Source: Phycisphaerales bacterium
GTDB taxonomy: Bacteria > Planctomycetota > Phycisphaerae > Phycisphaerales > UBA1924
Direction: 5' to 3'
Assembly: GCA_029260495.1 (NCBI GenBank)
Contig: JAJDDD010000009.1
Location: 498,266 to 562,265 of the forward strand
DNA length: 64,000 nt
Made by a program: the position numbers and the translations under genes. Below, piece after piece: positions 36,332 through 45,421 of this stretch; positions within the stretch are counted from its first letter, which is position 1; every line of letters starts with the position of its first letter. Under the pieces are notes generated by a model. That model searched no databases. It was not told the DNA's origin and was given only the letters and a program-made list of their open reading frames with translations.

Positions 36332-37585
36332 CTATTCTTTTTCGTCGGTGAGGGATCGCATGACCTGGCCGAGCTGGATGAGCGGTCGGCTGAGCTCTTG
36401 GCGGGCGCGTTCGACGAGGGTGGCGAGGGCGGGGGGGAGTTCGTTGGAGTCGGCGTTGTCGAGAAGGGCGGCACGCCAGGGTTCGAGTTGGGCAGCAGCT
36501 TTTTCGATGCGATTGAGCAGGGTTTTTTGATGCTGGATGTCTTTGGCGGCTGATTGGCGGGTTGCGTCGAGTTGGGAAGCGAGGATGGCGGAGTCTTCGT
36601 GAGCGAGACGGAGGTTGGCGAGGGCGTCGGTCGTGGGCTTCTGGACTTGTGATTCGAGTTGATCGATGCGTGTTTGCAGATCCTGAGCGGCGCTACGGGC
36701 GAGGGTGGCGGCGTCTTTGGCTGCGCGGTGGGTGACCTGGGCGCGTTCGTCGAGTTGATCGATTGATTCGATGGCGCTGAGGACGGAGTCGCTTAGAGTC
36801 TTGCGGGCTTCCTCTGCCTGGGCGCGGATGTCCTGGCACTGCTGGAGAGCGGTGTGGGCGTGCTGTGCAGCGGCGGCGGTTTGGGCGGTGAGGGTTTCGG
36901 CGCGCTTGATCGCCTCGGTGGCGGGGGTGAGGGCGCGTGTGAGTTTATCTTCGATCTCAGTGATTTGCTGGCTTCGTTGTTTGATTGTGATGTCGAGTTC
37001 GGAGAGGCGATTGTCAACGTCCTGAGCGCGGGCGTTGAGGAGCTCCTCGATGCGCAGCTCCATTTGGCGGAGGCGTTTTTCGCCGGCTTCGGTGGCTCGG
37101 GCGACGGTTGTGCGTACATCGTCGAGGTGGGCGTCGGCACGCTGGGTCTCCATGAGGATGTCGTTGAGGGTAGTTGTGAGGCGCGACTTGATGTCGGACG
37201 TGTGCTGGTCGAGCTTGGCGATGGCGGCGGCGACAAGTTCATCGACGCGGATTTCGATTTGGTCGGCGGCTTGGAGTTTGTGATCGAGGGCGGAGACGAG
37301 GCGCTCGTTGCGGGCGGCTTGGTCGTCGACGGCGATGATGAGTTTTTTCGCGGTTTCGAGTTCGGCGCGCATGCTTTGGGCAGCAGGCGCCGCGGCACGG
37401 GCATCGCTGGCGGCGCGGGCGGCGGTCTGGCCGGCGTGGGTCGCGTCTTCAATGAGGTGGCTGAGGCGGCTGGCGAGTTCGATGAAGGCGGTTTGGTCGA
37501 TGACACGCGGGGAGAGGAGGATGGGCTGGGCTTTGGATTCAAGCTCGATGGCGGGTGTTGGGGCGGGTTGGGTGTTGGAGGGCAT
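36332..37585 (-). CDS. coiled-coil protein, unknown function
   Basis: 417 residues from the ATG at 37585 (MPSNTQPAPTPAIEL...). Apart from a short Pro-rich start it is one long Ala/Glu/Gln/Arg/Leu-rich helix with heptad character (RVDELVAAAIAKLDQHTSDI, DDVRTTVARATEAGEKRLRQ). There is no signal peptide or transmembrane segment in the chosen form; an upstream extension to 37768 is possible but overlaps the divergent rluB gene. It is likely a structural or methyl-accepting-like helical protein without recognisable signalling domains. It is encoded opposite to the surrounding G-rich strand. Confidence 0.65.
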   Translation of the reverse strand: MPSNTQPAPTPAIELESKAQPILLSPRVIDQTAFIELASRLSHLIEDATHAGQTAARAASDARAAAPAAQSMRAELETAKKLIIAVDDQAARNERLVSALDHKLQAADQIEIRVDELVAAAIAKLDQHTSDIKSRLTTTLNDILMETQRADAHLDDVRTTVARATEAGEKRLRQMELRIEELLNARAQDVDNRLSELDITIKQRSQQITEIEDKLTRALTPATEAIKRAETLTAQTAAAAQHAHTALQQCQDIRAQAEEARKTLSDSVLSAIESIDQLDERAQVTHRAAKDAATLARSAAQDLQTRIDQLESQVQKPTTDALANLRLAHEDSAILASQLDATRQSAAKDIQHQKTLLNRIEKAAAQLEPWRAALLDNADSNELPPALATLVERARQELSRPLIQLGQVMRSLTDEKE

Positions 37586-37695
37586 GGCGGTGTCTCGGAG
37601 TTCTCGGACGTGGATGAGAGAACAATCGGCGAGTGTTGGGGCGGCGCTGGAGAAAGCGGCGTACTCGGAGTGAGATGGACGTAGGATGGTGGCTG

Positions 37696-38550
37696 ATGAA
37701 TGAAGGAACGGGCCAGCCTGATTTGAGGGATGCATCGCGCGGGGAGCGTTTGCAGAAGGTCTTGGCACAGGCGGGGGTGGGGTCGCGGCGGCGGTGTGAG
37801 GAGCTGATTGAGGCGGGGGTGGTGCGGGTGAATGGGGGAGTGGTGACGCAGCTGCCGGTTTGGGTGAACCCGGCGGTTGATGAGATCTTTGTTGAGAATC
37901 AGCGCATTACGAAGGCGGAGCGGCATGTGTATGTGCTGGTGTATAAGCCGCGGAGATATATGACGACGCTTGATGATCCTGAGGGGCGCAAGACGGTGGC
38001 GGAGCTGGTGAAGCATCCATCTGGGGCGCGACTGTATCCGGTGGGGCGGCTGGATTACGAAACGCTGGGGTTGCTGTTGATGACGAATGATGGCGAGCTT
38101 GCGAACAGGCTGACGCATCCAAAGCATGGGATTCGCAAGACGTATCGGGCGGTGATTAAGGGAAGGCTGGCGCCTGAGGATGTGGGGAAGCTTGGAAAGG
38201 GAGTTTTTCTGACGGATCAGCGAGATGGGGAAGCGGATGGGGCGCGGCGCGCGGGGGCGGTGGCGGTGCGGATTGTGAAACGCGATCGGGAGCGGACGAT
38301 TATTGATATCACGCTGGCGGAGGGTCGGAATCGGCAGATTCGTCGAATGCTGGCGGGGATTGGGCATCCGGTGCGGAAGCTGACGCGGTTTACGATGGGG
38401 CCCCTGAAGTTGAAGGGGTTGGCGGTGGGTGAGTGGCGGGAGCTGACGCGGGATGAGCTTGGGGCTTTGCGGCGGGCGGCACGCGGTGAAGCGGTTGGCG
38501 GAGTGAGGAAGCGGGCTGGATCTCGATCGGGCAGCTCCAAACGTCGATAA
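37696..38550 (+). CDS. rluB: 23S rRNA pseudouridine synthase, RluB/RsuA family
   Basis: Cytoplasmic enzyme isomerising uridine in rRNA. Start taken at the ATG of MNEGTGQPDL, with a short spacer after an AGGATGG stretch. The S4 RNA-binding domain is at the N-terminus (RLQKVLAQAGVGSRRRCEELIEAGVVRVNG). The catalytic domain holds the conserved YPVGRLDYETLGLLLMTNDG motif with the active Asp, and RQIRRMLAGIGHPV near the C-terminus. Basic C-terminal tail. It is the first of a plus-strand run ending at rluD. Confidence 0.92.
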   Translation: MNEGTGQPDLRDASRGERLQKVLAQAGVGSRRRCEELIEAGVVRVNGGVVTQLPVWVNPAVDEIFVENQRITKAERHVYVLVYKPRRYMTTLDDPEGRKTVAELVKHPSGARLYPVGRLDYETLGLLLMTNDGELANRLTHPKHGIRKTYRAVIKGRLAPEDVGKLGKGVFLTDQRDGEADGARRAGAVAVRIVKRDRERTIIDITLAEGRNRQIRRMLAGIGHPVRKLTRFTMGPLKLKGLAVGEWRELTRDELGALRRAARGEAVGGVRKRAGSRSGSSKRR

Positions 38551-38574
38551 GCTCCAGATCTTGAGGCGATTCCC

Positions 38575-39903
38575 GTGAGCGCGCAGCGAACTATGAGCGA
38601 AATTACACGATCGCGAAGGTGGCTTCTCAATGTTCTGGGTTTTTTCCGGATTGCTTTTCATGCGTTTCGGAAGGATCAGGCGCAGCTGCTGGCGGCGGCG
38701 CTGGCGTATCGAACGATTTTTAGTTTAATCCCGCTGCTGGTGCTGGTCGTGATTGTGATTGGCGTGGTGGGCGGGGATGAGGTTATTGATCAGCCGAAGA
38801 GTTGGCTGCTTGATTATTTTGGCGTGTCGATGATTCAGACGCCTGGAGGCATTGATGTCATTGCGCTGGGAGGGGGGCAATCTGAGGCGGCGAACTCGGT
38901 GGCGGATTTTGTTGAAGGCTTGATTGATCGTGTGCAGGGGTTGAACTTTGCTGCGATTGGAGCGGTTGGCGTTTTGGTTTTGATTTATGCGGCGTTGTCG
39001 CTGCTGACGGAGATTGAGCGGGCGTTCAATACTGTGTATGGCGCGCCGCGGGGGCGGCGGGTCATTGCGCGATTGACGAACTACTGGACGGTGCTGACGC
39101 TGGGGCCGATCGGGTTGGTGGCGGGGTTTTACATTACGAAGCAGTTTGGGGCGGCGCTTGGCGACGGGGAGGGGACACTGGGGTTTGTGGTGTCGGGTGT
39201 GGGGCGGGTTTTGACGTTCATCATCAGTTGGCTGGTGTTGTTGCTGGTGTATTCGGTGATGCCGAACACGCGCGTACACAAGCGGGCCGCATTATTGGGC
39301 GCTTTTGTGGCGGCGCTTCTGTGGGAGATTGGAAAGTGGGGGTTTGGAAAGTACCTGGCGATTTCGACTTCGTATGTGACGTTTTATGGATCGCTGGGGT
39401 TGATCCCGATTTTTCTATTGTGGGTGTACGTGACGTGGATGGTCGTGCTGCTTGGGCTTGAGCTGGCGTATGCGCTGCAGATGACGTACACGCTTGGGCC
39501 GCGGGCCGCTTTGCGGAAGGAGCGGGTGGAGGGCGCGTTTCTGGATTCGACGTCGGCGGTGGTGTTGGTGCGAGTTGTAGCGGATCGGTTTGAGCAAGGG
39601 AAAACGACGACGGCGGTACAGGGGGCGGATGAACTGGGCATGGCTGAGGCGGCGGTTGAGGTGTTGCTGCGAAAACTGGCTGACGCTGACTTGTTGCGCC
39701 GGGTTGATGATGAGGACGAGCGGGGAGCGTTCACGCTGGCGCGTCCTGCATCGGAGCTTCAGGTGGCGGATGTGTTGAGCGTGGGGCAGATGCTGGCGCG
39801 GGTGTCTTCGCCAACAGGGGCGTGGCGATCGGCGGAGACGGTGTTGGAGGCTCAGCTTGGGGCGGTTTCGGGCCAGACGATTGCATCACTTCGGAAAGGT
39901 TGA
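38575..39903 (+). CDS. YihY/BrkB family inner-membrane protein with winged-helix C-terminus
   Basis: 442 residues, GTG start 24 bases after rluB. About six transmembrane helices with family wording: KDQAQLLAAALAYRTIFSLIPLLVL, ALSLLTEIERAFNTVYGAPRGR, and KYLAISTSYVTFYGSLGLIPIFLLWVYVTWMVVLLGLELAY. The C-terminal ~110 residues look like a winged-helix domain (TAVQGADELGMAEAAVEVLLRKLADADLLRR), as seen in a subset of this family. Exact transport or structural function is unknown. Previously mislabelled as ribonuclease BN in many genomes. Confidence 0.88.
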   Translation: MSAQRTMSEITRSRRWLLNVLGFFRIAFHAFRKDQAQLLAAALAYRTIFSLIPLLVLVVIVIGVVGGDEVIDQPKSWLLDYFGVSMIQTPGGIDVIALGGGQSEAANSVADFVEGLIDRVQGLNFAAIGAVGVLVLIYAALSLLTEIERAFNTVYGAPRGRRVIARLTNYWTVLTLGPIGLVAGFYITKQFGAALGDGEGTLGFVVSGVGRVLTFIISWLVLLLVYSVMPNTRVHKRAALLGAFVAALLWEIGKWGFGKYLAISTSYVTFYGSLGLIPIFLLWVYVTWMVVLLGLELAYALQMTYTLGPRAALRKERVEGAFLDSTSAVVLVRVVADRFEQGKTTTAVQGADELGMAEAAVEVLLRKLADADLLRRVDDEDERGAFTLARPASELQVADVLSVGQMLARVSSPTGAWRSAETVLEAQLGAVSGQTIASLRKG

Positions 39904-39952
39904 ATCGGGGGAAGGGGCGATCTTCCGGGCGCGGATTCCCTACACTTGGTTT

Positions 39953-40795
39953 ATGGCTGAAACAGGACTCCAGATTGTGGCGGTGAGTGTCGGGAACACG
40001 CGGACGAGCTTTGGCGCGTTTGCTGGAAAGGAACGGCTGTCGCTGCGGTCGCTTCCGAACTCGGCGATGGATGCGATTGTTGAGGGTGTGCTGGAGTGTG
40101 CGGGGGTGCTGCGCGGTGAGCGGACGGCGGTGGTGATTGCGGATGTAAACGCGGCGCTGGCGGATACGCTGGTGCGTGCGATTGAGCCGCGGCTTGAGCA
40201 TGAGTTGTTTCGAGTGGGCGCCGGTTTGCCGATTCCGATTGAGCAGGCGACAGAGGCGGGTGCGGGCACGGGGCAGGATCGATTGCTGGCGGCGCTGGCG
40301 GCGTTTGAGATCGCGGGGCAGGCGTGCGTTGTGATTGACGCGGGGACAGCGGTGACGGTTGATTTTGTTGACGGTGTGGGTGCGTACCAGGGGGGCGCGA
40401 TTACAGCGGGGGCGCAGATGATGCTTGATGCGCTGGCACGGGGAACGGCGCAGCTGCCGGAGGTTGAGCTTGGGCGACCGGATCCGGAACGACATTTTGG
40501 CAAGAACACGCGCGAGGCGATGATCAATGGTGTGTGCTTTGGTGTGCGAGGGGCGGTTCGGCTTTTGATTGAGCGGTATGCGGAGGCGTACGGTGCCTAT
40601 CCGCAGATTATCGCGACGGGCGGGGATGCGCATTTTCTGTTCGATGACGATGAGTTGGTTGAGCGTATTGTGGATGATCTTGTGCTGCGTGGGATTGTGG
40701 CGGCGTTTCAAGGAACGATTGCGAGGGATGGGGATGAGCACATCGCGCCGGAGGTTTCGCTGCGGGCTTCTGCGATTCGGGATGAAACATCGTGA
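39953..40795 (+). CDS. coaX: type III pantothenate kinase
   Basis: First step of CoA biosynthesis, phosphorylating pantothenate with ATP. Start at ATG 39953, giving 280 residues, close to the family norm. The core signatures are present: GAGTGQDRLLA, VVIDAGTAVTVDFVDGVGAYQGGAITAG and ATGGDAHFL. The N-terminal phosphate motif usually reads DxGNT; here it is VSVGNTR, so the first Asp is replaced by Ser. The stop codon overlaps the start of the GTPase gene (GTGA). Despite the substitution the gene looks intact. Confidence 0.88.
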   Translation: MAETGLQIVAVSVGNTRTSFGAFAGKERLSLRSLPNSAMDAIVEGVLECAGVLRGERTAVVIADVNAALADTLVRAIEPRLEHELFRVGAGLPIPIEQATEAGAGTGQDRLLAALAAFEIAGQACVVIDAGTAVTVDFVDGVGAYQGGAITAGAQMMLDALARGTAQLPEVELGRPDPERHFGKNTREAMINGVCFGVRGAVRLLIERYAEAYGAYPQIIATGGDAHFLFDDDELVERIVDDLVLRGIVAAFQGTIARDGDEHIAPEVSLRASAIRDETS

Positions 40796-41823
40796 CGATG
40801 GCCGGCGTTTCGGCGTTGGGTGTGGTGTTTTCGGTGCGGACGGCGGCGACGCCGGGCGCGGTGGGGATTATCGAAGCAGCGGGTGATGCAAGATTGATTT
40901 TCGAGGGGCTTGGGTGCGGCAATGTGGCGGTTGGGAGCGCGGGGTTGCGAGAGATTTGCAGCGTTGACAGCGCGCTGGTGGCGCGGGTGGAAGTGGGTAG
41001 GGCGCTGATAATGCCTCACGGAGGGGTGCAGGGGATGGAGGCGATCTGCGCTGCGCTGATTGCGCGGGGGTGGCGGCTGGCGGTGGACGATGGGAGCGCG
41101 TTTGGATTGTTTTCCGAAGTTGAGGTCGAGCGGCTTGCGCTGGGAGCGATCGCGCGGGCGCCGAGTTCGCTGGCGATTGAACTCTTACTGAGACAGGCGG
41201 CGCGGTGGCGGGACTGGGATGGGGTTTCGCCGAGCGCGAAAGAGATTGTTGAGTATTCAGATGTGCTTGATCGGTTGCTGAGGGCGCCGTTGGTGGCTTT
41301 GGTCGGCAAGGTGAATGCCGGGAAGAGTTCACTCACGAATGCGGTTGCGAGCGGGGATGTTTCGATTGTGTCGGAGGAGGCGGGTACGACGCGGGATCAC
41401 ACGGGAGCGCTGGTTGATCTGGGGGGGCTTGTTGTGCGGTGGGTTGATACGCCAGGGTGGCGAGGGGCGGGGGCGGCGGAGCCGGAGGTTGAACGCGAAT
41501 CACGGGAGCTGGCTAAGGGGGTGATCGGGGGTGCGGATCTGGTGCTGGTGTGTTCTGAGGATGAAGATGGGTTTGAGGAGATGGAAGCGCGTATGGGGCA
41601 AGTGGCGCAGGGGGCGCGGAGATTGCGAATCGGGACGAAGGGAGATTTGCGAGGCGGAAGGGGCGGAGCGAATGTAGAGACGGCGGCGGCGCCCGCGGGG
41701 CCTGGGGGGGCGATGGGGCTGGACGAGTTGGTTGGGCGCGTGCGTGAGGAGCTTGTGCCGGTGCGGGCGCTGGAATGGTCTGGGCCGTGGGCATTTGCGG
41801 CTGAACTGCGGGCGCGATTGTAA
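40792..41823 (+). CDS. MnmE (TrmE)-like GTPase, shortened
   Basis: 343 residues with GTG start. The N-terminal folate-binding style region (FSVRTAATPGAVGIIEAAG) and the helical middle precede a G domain with P-loop GKVNAGKSSLTN, switch residues AGTTRDHTG, DTPGW and a degenerate TKGD in place of TKxD/NKxD. True MnmE is about 450 residues and ends with C(I/L)GK; that cysteine motif is absent and the helical domain is compressed. It is best seen as a divergent paralogue, so tRNA wobble modification is unproven. Confidence 0.8.
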   Translation: MTMAGVSALGVVFSVRTAATPGAVGIIEAAGDARLIFEGLGCGNVAVGSAGLREICSVDSALVARVEVGRALIMPHGGVQGMEAICAALIARGWRLAVDDGSAFGLFSEVEVERLALGAIARAPSSLAIELLLRQAARWRDWDGVSPSAKEIVEYSDVLDRLLRAPLVALVGKVNAGKSSLTNAVASGDVSIVSEEAGTTRDHTGALVDLGGLVVRWVDTPGWRGAGAAEPEVERESRELAKGVIGGADLVLVCSEDEDGFEEMEARMGQVAQGARRLRIGTKGDLRGGRGGANVETAAAPAGPGGAMGLDELVGRVREELVPVRALEWSGPWAFAAELRARL

Positions 41824-41953
41824 AGTAGAGGAAAATTGAGCCGGAGGGCAGCAGGAGAGGGCGCTCGTTGCGAGGGGGTGAGGAGGCTCCTACCCTCTAC
41901 GATTCAGATTCATTCAATCGCTTTGATAACCCCCCTTTGTGGAAGTTCTTTCG

Positions 41954-42805
41954 ATGGACGATCGACAACAGCAGATAACGGAAGGCGCCGGCTTACAGGA
42001 GTCGCGCCTGAATACGGAGTTCATCGACTGGCTGAAGCGATGGAGCAACACCATTTTGATGGTGGTGCTTGTGGTCACGCTTGCGTATGTGGGCTGGACG
42101 TATTGGGGGAAGATGAAGGAGCGGAGGCTGGATGAGGCGTTCGTGAACTATGAGGCGGCGGTTGATTCGGGGAGTCCGGACAGTTTGCTGAAAGTGGCGA
42201 GTGAGTTTCCGAATCAGGCGTCGGTGGCGCCACTGGCGCGACTGCGGGCGGCGGATATTTATCTCGAGGCGGCGCGAAGCGGCGTGGCGCCCGGCGGTGA
42301 CGCAGCGATTGAGGCGGATGTCTTGACTGATGAACAGCGGTCTACTTTTGCGCTGATGAGCCGGGAACAGTACAGCGAGGCATTGGAGGAGGTCGCTGGG
42401 GATTCCAAACGGACCCTGCTGCAGCTTCGTGCGCGCGATGGTGTAGCGTCGGCGGCGATTTCGATGGGTGATGTAGACGCTGGGCGGAAGGAGCTTGAGG
42501 AGCTACACAAGGCGGCGAACGAAGCGGGGTTTGTGCAGCTTGCGGCGTATACGGTTGAGCGGATTGATGGATTGGAAAAGAAGCTGAATCAGCCGCCAAT
42601 GTATGCGCGAGAGAATATCGCAGCAGCGGTTTTGCAGGTTGGCACGGATTTGGGTGTGTCGCCGGAGCAGGATGTTGACGAATCGCTTCCATTGGGTGAT
42701 GACTTTGAGAGACCTTCACCGCTGCCGACGGGGCGAGCGCCAATTGGTCCGCAGGCGCCGGATCCGGATTCCGAAGGCGATGATGATTCTGACGACGACG
42801 GATGA
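41954..42805 (+). CDS. membrane-anchored YfgM-like tetratricopeptide protein
   Basis: 283 residues from the ATG of MDDRQQQ, preceded by GGAAG. One transmembrane helix (about 32-52, TILMVVLVVTLAYVGWTYWG) is followed by a helical, TPR-like region (LDEAFVNYEAAVDSG, ASVAPLARLRAADIYLEAAR). An acidic Pro/Asp-rich tail ends the protein. This resembles YfgM/ancillary SecYEG translocon proteins. It overlaps the following rluD-type gene by 4 bases. Confidence 0.7.
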   Translation: MDDRQQQITEGAGLQESRLNTEFIDWLKRWSNTILMVVLVVTLAYVGWTYWGKMKERRLDEAFVNYEAAVDSGSPDSLLKVASEFPNQASVAPLARLRAADIYLEAARSGVAPGGDAAIEADVLTDEQRSTFALMSREQYSEALEEVAGDSKRTLLQLRARDGVASAAISMGDVDAGRKELEELHKAANEAGFVQLAAYTVERIDGLEKKLNQPPMYARENIAAAVLQVGTDLGVSPEQDVDESLPLGDDFERPSPLPTGRAPIGPQAPDPDSEGDDDSDDDG

Positions 42806-44013
42806 GTTTGCCTGCAGAGCCTGGTGATCGCGGGGCGGAGTCGAGCAAGCCTGAGTTAATCAAGAGTGGGGGGAATGTTGATGCGGAAGCGGTGCGCGCA
42901 GCGGCGGAGCTTGAATCTGAGCAGGGCGAGGACGATGGGTTGCGGCGTGTGACATTTCAGCTTTCGCGCGATCTGAACAAACGGCTGGATAAATATCTGA
43001 CGGATCGCATTCCCTTTATGAGCCGGACGCAGTTGCAGCGTCTGATTTCGGAGGGTGGTGTGTTGGTGAATGATCGGCGCCCGAAGGCTTCGACTGCGCT
43101 GAGGCTTGGCGATCGGGTTGAGGTTGTGGTTCCGCCGCCGCCGTCGAGTGAGATTCAGCCGGAAGAGATACCGATTGAAGTGCTGTTTGAGGATGAGCAT
43201 GTGCTTGTTCTGAACAAGACGCCGGACATTATTGTGCATCCGGCGCGGAGCCATTTGTCGGGTACATTGGTGAATGCGCTGGCGTGGCATTTTGCGCATG
43301 CATCGGATGCTGGGGGGGCGTTGTCTACAGTGGGCAAGGAGCACGCGCGGCCGGGGGTTGTGCATCGGCTGGATCGGAAGACTTCGGGTGTGATTGTCTT
43401 TGCGAAGACGGATGAGGCGCACTGGAAGATTGGAAGGCAGTTTGAGAAGCGGACAGTTGAAAAGCGATACCTAGCGGTTGTGCATGGATCGATGGAGCCG
43501 ATTGCGGGTGTAATTGACCTGCCGCTGGGGCCGCATACGAGCACGATGAAGGGATTGCGCGAGAAGTACATTGTTCGGCATGATGATTTGGGGAAGGCGT
43601 CGTTGACGTTCTATCGCGCGCGGGAGCAATATGAAGGGTTTACGCTGGTTGAGCTTGAGCTGCGCACCGGGCGGACGCATCAGATTCGGGTGCATTTGTC
43701 ACACAGCGGGTGGCCGATCGTTGGGGATGACATGTATGGGGGGCAGGCGGTATCGTTGGCGGATATTGGCGGGATGGGCGAGAGAGCCGTGGGGGATGTT
43801 GTCATTGATAGGCAGGCGCTGCACGCGGCGCTGCTGTCGTTTACGCATCCTATGAGTGGGGAACGGATGACGTTTTCTGCGGCGCTGCCTGAGGATATGG
43901 CGAGATTGGTGCATGTTCTTCGAGCCCGGCTGCCGGGGGCGGGACAAACGGGACTCGACAACAGCACGCTTGATCTGAGTAAGATTGTTCCCGAAGCGAA
44001 TGGTGAGACGTAA
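42802..44013 (+). CDS. rluD: ribosomal large-subunit pseudouridine synthase, RluD family
   Basis: 403 residues. After ~45 variable residues comes an S4 domain (LNKRLDKYLTDRIPFMSRTQLQRLISEGGVLVNDRR) and the catalytic domain with motif HRLDRKTSGVIVFAKT containing the active Asp, ELRTGRTHQIRVHL, and LHAALLSFTHP. A roughly 50-residue insertion-like stretch around PMYGGQAVSLADIGGMGER is slightly unusual. It overlaps the upstream TPR-like gene (ATGA) and is followed 34 bases later by a lipoprotein gene. Confidence 0.92.
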   Translation: MSLPAEPGDRGAESSKPELIKSGGNVDAEAVRAAAELESEQGEDDGLRRVTFQLSRDLNKRLDKYLTDRIPFMSRTQLQRLISEGGVLVNDRRPKASTALRLGDRVEVVVPPPPSSEIQPEEIPIEVLFEDEHVLVLNKTPDIIVHPARSHLSGTLVNALAWHFAHASDAGGALSTVGKEHARPGVVHRLDRKTSGVIVFAKTDEAHWKIGRQFEKRTVEKRYLAVVHGSMEPIAGVIDLPLGPHTSTMKGLREKYIVRHDDLGKASLTFYRAREQYEGFTLVELELRTGRTHQIRVHLSHSGWPIVGDDMYGGQAVSLADIGGMGERAVGDVVIDRQALHAALLSFTHPMSGERMTFSAALPEDMARLVHVLRARLPGAGQTGLDNSTLDLSKIVPEANGET

Positions 44014-44047
44014 TCCTGGCTGAGCCCTCCCTCTAACAAAGGAACGA

Positions 44048-45409
44048 ATGATGATGCGAGTCCAGATGTCACGGCGAATCTTGTGCGCGTTTTCTGTTGG
44101 GGCGATTGGGTTGGCGACGGGATGCACATCTTCGATGTCCACCGGAGCGGCGAACACGTCGGGGGGCGGGGCAGGTGTAGGCTTTATCGAGGGTGGGGAA
44201 CCGGACTTTGCGCCACGGTACGGCGGGCTTGTTGCAGGGAGCATGATCGTCACGATTGATGACACGGACTTTCCTGCGACGGCGCTGGCGAACGGCGACA
44301 CGTCCGGTGTGAGAACGCAGATTGCGGATACGTTGACGGCGATCACCCTGCCGCTTCGGGATACGGAGCATGGCGAGATTGTGGATTTTGGGCAGGTGGG
44401 GGCGCCAAGTTCTGTGCTTGGCGGAACGGGGTCGCTCGCGGTGAGTCCGAGCGGGCGTTTGGCGTTGGTGACGGAAGCGCGGGCGTCGGCGAATAGTTAT
44501 GACCGGGCAGTCGACATACCGGCGGCCGAGACGGTGACGCTGATTGACTTGTCGTGCGCGACGCCGGTGGTATTGGATTCGATTGCGGTCGGTGCAGGGC
44601 CGACGAGCGCGAGCTTTGGAAGCGAGGATTCTGCAATCGTGTTATGTCGTGAGTCCGGCGAGTTGTTTGTGCTGGATGTTTCCGGCGGAGGTGTGGGTGG
44701 CGCCAATGCGCTGCCTTTGAAGTGGATGTTGCCGTCACGGGCGACAGCTGCGGGCGTGCATCCTCGGCCGGGAAGTGATGTGATTGCGGTGCGGCTGGCT
44801 GAAACGGCGAAGGTCGTGTTTTTCGAGTTGGCGGATTCAGACGGGCCGACGCTGCGCGCATGGGGGGATGTGGTTGAGGTAGGTCAGTTTCCGACGGTGG
44901 GGGCGTGGTCGCCTGATGGGAGGCACTTTATAACTGCGGAGCAGCTGTGGGCGGATCTTGAAAATGCGCATGTCGGGGCGTCATCGGGTGCGATATCGGT
45001 GATTCGTGTCGCTGACGGCGTGGATTCTTCCGGGCGCGCGATGCACGAGGTGGCTTCGTCTGTCGTGACGCAGATCGCGGCGCAGGCGATGGCGGTGAGT
45101 CCTGATGGTCGGCGGATTGCGATTTGTGCGATGCGGCCTGGCGGCTTGCTTGATGGAGATGCGCGCGGTGGCACGATTGCTCTCTACGAGTTCATTCCGG
45201 AATCAGGTGAGCTTCGGCTGCTGGATACAGCGAGCGAAAGCGCGACGCCGATTGCTCTCACTTTTGATGCGACAGGGGAGATGCTGTTGGTTGCGGATTT
45301 TGCGTCAGACGAAGTGCAGTTTTGGAATGTAGGGCGCGATTCGCTGGAGTACACGGGGATCAACGTTGGAACGGGAGTTGGGCCGCACGCGGTCGTTGTG
45401 GTTCCGTGA
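44048..45409 (+). CDS. predicted lipoprotein with beta-propeller-like repeats
   Basis: 453 residues. The N-terminus has a basic start and lipobox (AIGLATGC), giving a lipidated Cys at about residue 26. The remainder has repeating strands such as GSLAVSPSGRLALVTEA, GPTSASFGSEDSAIVLCRESGELFVLD, MAVSPDGRRIAICAM and IALTFDATGEMLLVADF. These are typical of seven-bladed propellers of the YVTN/lactonase type. Binding or scaffold role at the envelope is likely; no catalytic residues can be assigned. Confidence 0.8.
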   Translation: MMMRVQMSRRILCAFSVGAIGLATGCTSSMSTGAANTSGGGAGVGFIEGGEPDFAPRYGGLVAGSMIVTIDDTDFPATALANGDTSGVRTQIADTLTAITLPLRDTEHGEIVDFGQVGAPSSVLGGTGSLAVSPSGRLALVTEARASANSYDRAVDIPAAETVTLIDLSCATPVVLDSIAVGAGPTSASFGSEDSAIVLCRESGELFVLDVSGGGVGGANALPLKWMLPSRATAAGVHPRPGSDVIAVRLAETAKVVFFELADSDGPTLRAWGDVVEVGQFPTVGAWSPDGRHFITAEQLWADLENAHVGASSGAISVIRVADGVDSSGRAMHEVASSVVTQIAAQAMAVSPDGRRIAICAMRPGGLLDGDARGGTIALYEFIPESGELRLLDTASESATPIALTFDATGEMLLVADFASDEVQFWNVGRDSLEYTGINVGTGVGPHAVVVVP

Positions 45410-45421
45410 TGGCGGGCGGCG

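Noticed and set aside
36793-38661. 622-codon minus-strand frame rich in Pro, Ser and Arg
   Set aside because: It lies opposite rluB and overlaps the coiled-coil gene in another frame. The composition (runs of Pro, Ser, His, Arg) is the usual shadow of a G-rich coding strand; no motifs.
38575-39903. Ribonuclease BN annotation for the YihY-type protein
   Set aside because: The protein is a multi-helix membrane protein with no nuclease motif; the name is a known historical mislabel for this family.
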